From Humulus lupulus (lineage: Eukaryota > Streptophyta > Magnoliopsida > Rosales > Cannabaceae), in NCBI RefSeq assembly GCF_963169125.1, contig NC_084793.1, positions 41,845,578-41,909,577 on the forward strand: a stretch of DNA of 64,000 bases, in the 5' to 3' direction. The notes beneath the pieces are model-generated. The model saw nothing but the letters and a program-made list of their open reading frames with translations. It had not been told where the DNA came from and did no database searches. The position numbers were made by a program, and so were the translations under genes. Shown here in pieces: positions 56,728 to 64,000 of the stretch; position 1 is the stretch's first letter, and each line of letters starts with the position of its first letter.

Positions 56728-57765
56728 ATGTCTGAACTAATTGAAGGTCTCCCTGACGCGGTTGCTCTCAGGTGTCTTGCACGGGTTCCCTTCTTTCTCC
56801 ACCCCAAGTTGGAGCTTGTTTCTCGTTCCTGGAAAGCTGTCATTCGTAGTCCTGAACTGTTTAAAGCTCGACTGGAAGTTGGTTCAGCTGAAGATCTTCT
56901 ATGCGTGTGTGCTTTTTACCCAGAAAATTTATGGCAGCTTTTTGACCCTCTTCGAGACCTTTGGATTACACTCCCTATTCTCCCCTCAAAAATTAGGCAC
57001 CTTTCTCACTTTGGTGCTGTTTCTACTGCTGGAAAGCTGTTTGTACTTGGTGGTGGTAGTGATGCTGTTGATCCACAGACTGGTGATCAAGATGGGACAT
57101 TTGCAACCAATGAGGTTTGGTCATATGACCCCATAATTCGAGAGTGGTCTCCACGTGCGCCTATGCTTGTTCCCCGGGCCATGTTTGCTTGCTGTGTTCT
57201 GGATGGGAAGATTGTTGTTGCAGGTGGTTTCACTAGTTGCCGAAAATCAATATCTCAGGCAGAAATGTATGACCCTGACAAGGATGTTTGGGTTCCAATT
57301 CCTGATCTTCATCGCACTCATAATTCAGCATGCTCAGGAGTAGTGATCGGAGGAAAGCTTCATGTTTTACACAAGGGTTTATCAACAGTGCAAGTCTTGG
57401 ATAGTAAGGGGCTCGAGTGGACTGTTGAGGATTATCACTGGCTCCAGGGTCCAATGGCAGTTGTTCAGGATTCACTCTACGTTATGAGTCATGGATCAAT
57501 ATCCAAGCAGGATGGAAATGTTAGCAAGGTAGTGGTCTCAGTGTCTGATTTTCGCCGGAGGATCAGTTATGCAATGACTGGCCTGAGGGATGAGATTTAT
57601 GTGATTGGAGGCGTCATTGGTCCTGAACAGTGGAACTCTGATATCAGGCCAATGTCTGATGTTGATGTCCTGATGATGTGTGGTGAAAGACCGACTTGGC
57701 GCAAGGCAGCTCCAATGACACAGTGTCGTGGAACTATTCTTGGTTGTACACAGTTGAGAATTTAG
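56728..57765 (+). CDS. SKIP30: F-box/kelch-repeat protein, SKIP30 type, 345 aa
   Basis: The protein starts MSELIEGLPDAVALRCLARV, an F-box (about residues 4-46) that should bind an ASK/SKP1 adaptor in an SCF ubiquitin ligase. Kelch-type repeats follow, with blades marked by KLFVLGGG (103-110), KIVVAGGF (161-168), the degenerate KLHVLHKG (210-217) and EIYVIGGV (289-296); these would bind the substrate. It ends CRGTILGCTQLRI. From memory of the Arabidopsis family, sequence and length (about 350 aa) fit SKIP30; the target is unknown to me. An upstream in-frame GTG is not used as start, because homologues begin at this Met. The coding region is one exon with no stop or shift, so the gene looks functional. 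It is the only host gene I can support here. Confidence 0.96.
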   Translation: MSELIEGLPDAVALRCLARVPFFLHPKLELVSRSWKAVIRSPELFKARLEVGSAEDLLCVCAFYPENLWQLFDPLRDLWITLPILPSKIRHLSHFGAVSTAGKLFVLGGGSDAVDPQTGDQDGTFATNEVWSYDPIIREWSPRAPMLVPRAMFACCVLDGKIVVAGGFTSCRKSISQAEMYDPDKDVWVPIPDLHRTHNSACSGVVIGGKLHVLHKGLSTVQVLDSKGLEWTVEDYHWLQGPMAVVQDSLYVMSHGSISKQDGNVSKVVVSVSDFRRRISYAMTGLRDEIYVIGGVIGPEQWNSDIRPMSDVDVLMMCGERPTWRKAAPMTQCRGTILGCTQLRI

Positions 57766-58629
57766 ACCTTAATTTGTTCTCTCTGGGCCACTGCTGTTGG
57801 TTGTGTAACTTTACTTTTGTTGAGGAATTGGTCATCTTGCTGGCTAACTCGTTTATTTGTAAGCCATGATGATGTATGGCCTTGTTTCTTGTAACTCTTC
57901 TTTAGCAAAGGTGATACTGAATCCCCAGTACCATTGACAGGGGGCACCATGTTAGAGTATATGAATTTTAGTATTTTCATGGAAGAGTTTTTTTATATAA
58001 ATATATATATGTATATATATATATTTTATATGAGCACTAAGCAAAGAATATTTTGTTTTTATTTTCCCCTATTTCCTTGATCTTTTTTTTTCTCCTTATT
58101 GATTATATTCTTGACCGTCAACAGTTTTGGGTGCGTCCAGCAAAAAAGAGACAGCCGAATCACTAACCTACTCACAATTAATCTAATATTTGCAGCTTCA
58201 TAAAATAAAATTATACCATTTTAGTATCTCTTATTTTCTTTAAAACTAAATTTTACCCTTATAATTATATTACTACCAAAAATACTATTCTCTATTTTAC
58301 AAATTGGTGTAAAAACATACATTAACATAATTTAAATAAAAAATGTTTATTTCAATTACATTATAAATATATATAATAATCAAAATTTAATATTTTTAGT
58401 TAATCAAAAACCTAAAATTTTAAAACATTAATAATTATTTTTTCCTTTGTAAGTTTTTAATTAATTGAAAAAAATAATAATTAGACACTAAAAATAGTTT
58501 ATATTCTAAACCATTGTCTGGAAAATTTAAATGCTAAAATAATATAATCCAAAAAAAGAATCTAATATTTGCAATGGCTACGGATTCTTTATTCATCTCA
58601 AAACCAAAATTTATATTTTAGGACATGTA
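57766..58629. other. 3' flank of the SKIP30-type gene and AT-rich DNA
   Basis: The 3' untranslated region probably ends within about 250 bases; TTGTAA-type motifs are present but no AATAAA. A TATATATA tract lies at about 57,995-58,032. Beyond that nothing is recognised up to the foldback element. Confidence 0.5.
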
Positions 58630-58637
58630 TATAGTAT

Positions 58638-59036
58638 GGGGACAATTCTTCTATTGTGGTTTCACTTTAAGCCCTACCAATAGGGCTTTCAGTGTTTCTC
58701 GACCCGTGAACAGTTTTCGGCGCGACATTTTTTTTATGACCGTGTATATTGTAGCTATTTAGAACATCCTACAAATTTTCAGAAAATTCTAAATAGTTTA
58801 CAATACCGAAAACTAGGTCCAAACATGTTGTTTTCCATGCACATAAAAAAAATTAGTTACACGTGCAACAACATGTTTGAACCTAGTTTTCGGTTTCTGA
58901 AAATTTGCAGGATGCTCTAAATAGCTACAATATACACGGTCATAAAAAAAATCGCGTCGAAAACTGTTCACGGGTTGTAAACACTGAGAGCCCTACCGGT
59001 ATGGCTTAAAGTGAAGCCCCTATAGGAGAATTCCCC
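58638..59036. mobile_element. Foldback MITE, 399 bp
   Basis: Long inverted arms (about 58638-58830 and 58867-59036) pair over most of their length. Examples are TTCACTTTAAGCC with its complement, ACCGTGTATATTGTAGC with GCTACAATATACACGGT, and AACATGTTGTT with its complement. The left arm has about 20 extra bases. Ends are GGGGA and TCCCC (with TTC inside). The flanks TATAGTAT (58630-58637) and TAAAGTAT (59037-59044) make an 8-bp duplication with one mismatch. No coding sequence. hAT-like or Mutator-like; undecided. Confidence 0.82.
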
Positions 59037-59057
59037 TAAAGTATGGTACATTTTTTG

Positions 59058-59398
59058 TTGTATCCGTACAACTCACTCCACTTTTATACACGTGAATAAG
59101 TCATGACTCAATTTTTTTATATGACAGTGTTCGTATAGTTATGACAACCATCTTATACATTTTTCAAAATGCTATAAATAATTTAGTGGCTGAGAACAGG
59201 GTTGAATTTTTTTCTTCATGAGTGGTGGTTCAGAATATCAAGAACTCTGTTTTCAGCATACTAAATTATCCATAATTTCCAGAAAATGTACAAGAGGGTT
59301 GTCGTAACTACAACGAACACTATCATGTAAAAAATTGAGTCATAACTATTGAGATTGGTTAAACATAATAGTTAAGTTGTTTGTACAGGTGTAAAACA
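59058..59398. mobile_element. Second foldback element, about 340 bp
   Basis: The arms at about 59101-59205 and 59240-59350 form an imperfect hairpin. TGACTCAATTTTTT pairs with AAAAAATTGAGTCA, and GTTATGACAACC pairs with GGTTGTCGTAAC. Outer similarity may extend to about 59058 and 59398. The layout (ACAGTGTTCGTATAG, then CATTTTTCAAAATGC) recalls the neighbouring MITE, so they may be distant relatives. Ends are approximate. Confidence 0.6.
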
Positions 59399-59973
59399 CT
59401 TAAACAGTTTTCACTTAAGTTAAAGTAAAAATATGAGTTTTTGTTGTATGCATTAATAATTGACTTTTATGGGTCTAAAGTGATACAATGAGGTGTCTAA
59501 GCTTACCCTAAAAGTTTGAAATCATTTAGATTAAGGGTTATTTTGGACACCCAAGGCAGTGGAGAAGCGATATGTCACCTGTCATTGGGCAACATGTTGC
59601 TTGTCTCAGGTATTATGTTACGTTTTTTTGCTCTAAATTAATGTGTTTAAAACCTCTAATCCTATTGCTCTAATAAAAGGGGTCATTTCAACTCTCTCTA
59701 ACCTCTTTCTCTCTCTCTCTCTCTCTCTAACTCTCAAATATCATAAGTTTTCTCCAAGAAATTCATCAAGAAAATGTTTATCTTGTGAATTTCATCAAAT
59801 GCTTGCTCAAGAATAACACAAATACAAAGTTAGGGTTTAGAGAGATACAACCTTTGATCTTGAGCAAATTGAATCTTCAAACTTGGGGAACATCTAAGTC
59901 TATCTAAAATATCTATTACAAGCCTTCCCTTTGTTTCTTGAAGCTTCACCAAGATAGAATGAGGTTTGAGATT
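59399..59973. other. Intergenic DNA with a CT microsatellite
   Basis: A CT run occupies about 59,707-59,728. No gene or further element is recognised. Confidence 0.5.
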
Positions 59974-59978
59974 GAACA

Positions 59979-60448
59979 TGTTAGATTAAAATAAATATAT
60001 GCATATGAACAATCCTATACATGTAGACGGAATTAATATATAGAATGAACATATACAAATAGAGGATCGAATATTGTATACCTCTAGCCATTGCAATTGA
60101 TAACCTCGATCTACCTTTAGATCTACAAAAGAAAAAGAAAAGAATTAGAACGAGTACTCGGGCTTCCAAGCTCTCACTAACTCTTTTAGTTGGAGTTACT
60201 GATAGTCAGAATGAGCAGTGAGTTTGGGGACCGGTACTCTATATTTATAGAGTGAGACCTACCATCAGAGTCTCTGCCACAGATTGAGATATTCTCTCAA
60301 TCAGTTGGGATATGAAAAATCGGGTAACAAATAATATTGACCATTAATTAGAATATTTTGTCAATAAATTAAATATTGACTTTAATATATTAAATCAATT
60401 AGTTGTAACAAATTGATTTTATATACCATATAAATAAATATTCTAACA
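59979..60448 (-). repeat. 3' LTR of the right-hand copia element, 470 bp
   Basis: On the plus strand it begins TGTTAGATT and ends ATTCTAACA, with 8-bp inverted ends. A minus-strand TATAAATA box lies at 60242-60249. Confidence 0.9.
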
Positions 60449-60461
60449 TTCTCCCACTTGG
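60449..60461 (-). other. Polypurine tract of the right-hand copia element
   Basis: The minus strand reads CCAAGTGGGAGAA immediately before the 3' LTR, a standard copia tract. Confidence 0.85.
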
Positions 60462-60762
60462 TCAGCATTTAAATTAATGTATTACTTAAGCCCGACTATC
60501 ATCCCTGTTAGATAATAAACACATGAATCATGACGATAGGACCTCTTTTTATGACGAGTATTATCTTCCATGTATTACAATATATTTATTACATAACAAT
60601 GTACTTTATGTGGCTATGTACATAAACGAATAAACCTTATGTTTATTCAGCTCCTATGAAGATAAAATTTTCTCAAATAAAATTAAGATGCGCATAAATA
60701 TGAGAAAACATCAAAATAAGAGTTTCATTGATAATAACTTCAGTTTGTACAATAAATTTACA

Positions 60763-63700
60763 TAAGGGAACGAAGTCCCATGTTCACTACATGATCCTTG
60801 AATTTATGAGGTGGCAAGCCTTTCATCATAAGATCAGCAATCATCAATTAAGTGCTAATGTGTTGAATGACCACTTTATTTTCTTTAACACGTTCTCTCA
60901 CGGCTAAGTACTTGATGTCGATGTGCTTGCTTCGACTACCACTCTTGTTGTTCTTAGCCATGAATACAGCAGCTGAATTGTCGCAGAACATTCTCAATGG
61001 CCTAGATATGGAATCTACAACTCTATGCCCTGAAATGAAACTCTTTAGCCATACACCATGCGATGCAACTTCAAAACACGAAACGAACTCGGCTTCTATA
61101 GTAGAAGTATCAGTCAAGGTCTGTTTGTTACTCCTCCATGATATAGCTCCACCGGCAAACATAAACACATAACCAGAGGTTGATTTACGTGAATCAGTAC
61201 AACCAGCAAAGTCTGAATTTGAGTAGCCAACTACTTCTAGGTTGTCGATTCGTCTGAACATGAGTTTGTAATCCTTAGTACCCTGAAGATACCTCATAAA
61301 TTTCTTTGCAGCTTTCCAGTGGTCTAATCCCGGGTTACTCTGAAATCTTCCTATCATTCCGACAGCAAAGGCAATGTCGGGTTGTGTGCACACCTGAGCA
61401 TACATCAAGCTTCCAACAGCAGAAGCATATGGAATGTTCTTCATTTCTTCCTTTTCAAAATCATTCTTTGGACACTGGCTCAAATTTAATTTATCACCCT
61501 TAACGATAGGAGCAACACTTGGTGAACAATCTTTCATCCGAAATCTCTCTAAAACTTTGTTAATGTAGGTTTCTTGAGATAGACCTAAGAAACCTTTGAA
61601 TCTACTCGTTGGATCTTAATGCCAATGACATAAGACACATCACCCATATCCTTCATCTCAAAGTTCTTTGAGAGAAATTGCTTCACCTCATGTAGCATGC
61701 CCTTATCATTGGTTGCAAGAAGAATATCGTCCACATATAAAACAAGAAAACAAATCTTACTCCCACTGACCTTTTGGTATATACATTGATCCATGACATT
61801 CTCTTCAAATCCAAAAGAAGAGATGACATCATGGAATTTTAAATACCATTGGCGGGACGCTTGTTTTAAACCATAGATGGACTTTTTAAGCTTGCACACC
61901 AAATGCTCACCATCACTAGAGGAGAATCCTTCTGGTTGTTTCATGTATACCTCCTCCTCCTCTAGGTCACCATTTAGGAAAGAAGTTTTCACATCCATCT
62001 GATGTAGCTCTAAATCGAAATGAGCAACTAATGCCAGGATAACTCTGAGGGAATCTTTCTTAGATACTGGAGAAAAGGTCTCCGTGTAGTCAATTCCTTC
62101 TTTTTGAGTGAATCCATCTGCAACGAGTCTCCCTTTGTGTCTCTCAATGTTGCCTAATGAGTCTTTCTTTGTTTTGAAGACCCATTTACACCCAATAGCC
62201 CTCGCCCATTAGGCAACTCAACAAGATCACAGACTCCGTTGCTCTTCATAGAGTTCATTTCTTCATTCATGGCATTGTACCACAGTTCCGATTCAATTCC
62301 AATTCTTTGCTATTCATAGCTAGTGAAAACGTTTCTGGATCATTTTCGGCTCCAATATTGTAGTCAGATTCTTGCAAATACACAATGTAGTCACTAGGTA
62401 TCACTAATTTTGTTGTCCTAGTGGATCTTCTTAAGGCTACACCAACAGGCTCTTGGGGAGTAGGCGGTTCAGCTTGTTGTTCAACAATTATAGGCAACTC
62501 TTGAACAACTTGATCCATTTGAACTTCATCATTGACTTGTGGATCTTCAACAATTAGTTGTGGTGGCTCAACATCCATTTAGACTGCAAGGGTGTTATCA
62601 ACCACAATCAATCTTGCTCTTGAGGTGGAGGGTTCCGAAGGATCTTTCTCAGAACCTAAGTCCTTGGATTGATCACTCCCACTAATCAAGGCATTTTCAA
62701 GAAATTTTGCATTCCTTGATTCCACAATCCTAGTGCTATGAGATGGACAATAAAACTTGTAACCTGTAGACCTTTCAGCGTATCTAATAAAGTATCCACT
62801 TATGGTCCTTGGGTCTAGTTTCTTTTCTTGTGGATTGTATACCCTAACTTCATATGGGCATCCCCAAATGCGTACATGTTGCAAACTCGGTTTCCAACCT
62901 TTCCATAATTCAAAAGGAGTTTTTGAGATTGCCTTGGTTGGAACTCGGTTTAATATGTACATGGATGTCTTTAGAGCTTCAGTCCACAAGGATTTAGGAA
63001 GTTTAGGGTTGCTGCTAAGCATACTCCGCACCATGTCCATCAATGTTCGGTTTCTCCTTTCTGCAACACCATTTTTCTCGGGTGTACCGAGCATGGTATA
63101 TTGGGCAACAATCCCATTTTCTTGAAGAAACTTTGCAAAAGGGCCAAGTGCTTGTCCATCTTCAGTGTATCTACCATAATATTATCCACCTTTATCTGAT
63201 CTCACTATCTTAATTTTCTTGTTGCATTGTTTCTCTACTTCAGCTTTAAATATCTTAAAGACATCTAACGCTTCGCTTTTGTTATGAAGTAAGTAGATAT
63301 ACATGTAGCGTGAGTAATCATCTATGAAATAGATTAAGTATTTCTGACCATATGAGTCCATGTCTGGACTACATATATAAGTATGTATGATTTCTAATAG
63401 GTCGGAACTCCTATGGACACCACTTTTCTTAGACTTGGAGGTATGCTTTCCCTTAATGCAATCCACACAAGTATCAAAATCAGTAAAATCTAAGGTATTG
63501 AGTACCCCATCTTTCACTAACCTTCTAATTCTATCAATGGAGATATGTCCCAATCTCTAGTGACATAATGTATAGGAATTCTCATTCATAACACATCTTT
63601 TATTGCAAGCGTGAACGTGCACAGTATTATAAGCGGTATTGTTTTGCAAATTAAGGCAAAAGACCATCAAACAAAATACCATTTCCAACACATTCATATT

Positions 63701-63989
63701 TATTATATAAATTAAAAGATTTTTCTGAAAATGTAAAGGAAAAACCAAAAGGTACAAGTCTTGAAACGAAAATCAAGTTTCTAGAGAAACTTGGTACATA
63801 AAATGTCTTTTCTAACTTTAAAACAAAATCGCTACTTAAAACTAAATGGTACGTTCCAATAGCCTCCACATGTGAGCCCATCTTGTTTCCGGATAAGATG
63901 CTTTGCTCACTTTCCACTGGCTTCCTTAGGTTTTGTAAACCCTGCAAGGAATTTGAAATGTGAGTTGTTGATCTAGAATCAATCCACAA
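60763..63989 (-). pseudogene. pol of the right-hand copia element, partial and damaged
   Basis: From the right on the minus strand: protease (WIDSRSTTHISN, where DSG has become DSR) at 63.9 kb; integrase zinc region and core at 63182-63553 (MGHISIDRIRRL, YFIDDYSRYMYIYLL, SDKGG); integrase end at 62579-63094 (TPEKNGVAERRNRT, with the catalytic Glu); linker at 62267-62578; RT at 61585-61998 with LYVDDILLA; RNase H at 60848-61537 (SDFAGCTDSRKSTSGY, SRSKHIDIKY). Lesions: in-frame TAA at 63182, 62579 and 60848, and frameshifts near 63.6, 62.2 and 61.59 kb. The tail after the last stop is still readable to about 60763. Core motifs of RT, RNase H and integrase are kept. The DSR change and the stops indicate a dead copy. 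Confidence 0.92.
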
Positions 63990-64000
63990 TGTGTTGATAT

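Larger units (their letters stand above)
54890..57765 (+). other. SKIP30: Presumed transcription unit: 5' leader exon, intron and coding exon
   Basis: Pyrimidine-rich sequence at about 54.89-55.02 kb (TACCTCTCTCTCCCAAGCC and after) looks like a 5' leader exon. It ends TCTGAG followed by GTACATCT at 55021, a fair donor. Acceptors before the coding exon include CATCCAG ending at 56673, with CTTTTTCTGT upstream, and CAG ending at 56710. Another CAG at about 56172 could make an extra leader exon. The intron would be about 1.65 kb and holds only chance reading frames. Exon limits are inferred. Confidence 0.45.
59979..64000 (-). mobile_element. Ty1/copia element, minus strand, cut by the window end
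   Basis: The 3' LTR (59979-60448), polypurine tract, RNase H, RT, integrase and part of the protease are present. Gag and the 5' LTR lie beyond 64000. The flank before the LTR is GAACA; the partner duplication is outside the window. The coding region has few lesions per domain, so it is younger than the Ale-like copy. The lineage is not assigned. Confidence 0.93.

Overview
This is nuclear DNA of a flowering plant, most likely a eudicot. About 80-85% of the window is LTR retrotransposon sequence. The Ty3/gypsy elements include Tekay/Del-type chromoviruses, a second chromovirus with a classical chromodomain, an Athila-type element and Tat-type elements. The Ty1/copia elements include an Ale/Retrofit-like one. 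The rest is non-autonomous DNA transposons (MITEs), AT-rich intergenic DNA and one convincing host gene, an F-box/kelch gene of the SKIP30 type at 56.7-57.8 kb. I cannot name the species. No rRNA or tRNA gene and no CRISPR array was seen.

Layout. 1-420: fragment of a Tat-type gag (minus). 422-14053: a broken Tekay-type block in the order pol end, LTR, gag-pol start (plus). Its LTR (1190-11301) is split by a complete minus-strand chromovirus (2140-8061, target duplication CTGGG) and by a copia solo LTR (9051-10907, duplication GCTAT). 14054-39318: a decayed copia pol and its 3' LTR. This pol is split by a solo LTR (15128-37045, ACTGT), which is split by an Athila-type element (15897-35820, CAGCC). 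The Athila element is itself split twice: by a 739-bp solo LTR (17029-17767, ATGTT) in its left LTR and by a nearly intact Tekay-type element (18944-27304, TGGCA) in its leader. 39340-43640: Tat-type gag-protease-RT start, LTR and integrase fragment (minus). 43937-44769: a MITE inside a MITE. 44954-51427: decayed Ale-like copia (minus) with a solo LTR inside it (45395-46002, GTAAT). 51.9-53.6 kb: two inverted-repeat elements. 54.9-57.9 kb: the SKIP30-type gene. 58.6-59.4 kb: two more foldback elements. 59979-64000: a minus-strand copia element that runs off the window.

What stands out. The element at 18944-27304 has an uninterrupted 1560-codon gag-pol, but its protease has Asn where the catalytic Asp is expected. 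Between its primer-binding site and gag it also carries an extra leader reading frame of about 178 codons, broken only by one TAG and flanked by good candidate splice sites. The older Tekay block lacks this reading frame. The target-site duplications were read directly at both ends of each element, so the order of insertion is well supported. The host gene has an AUG-UAA start-stop pair 11 bases before its main ATG.

All boundaries and domain calls come from reading the sequence. LTR differences were counted by eye, and lineage names rest on recognised motifs, not on database searches.
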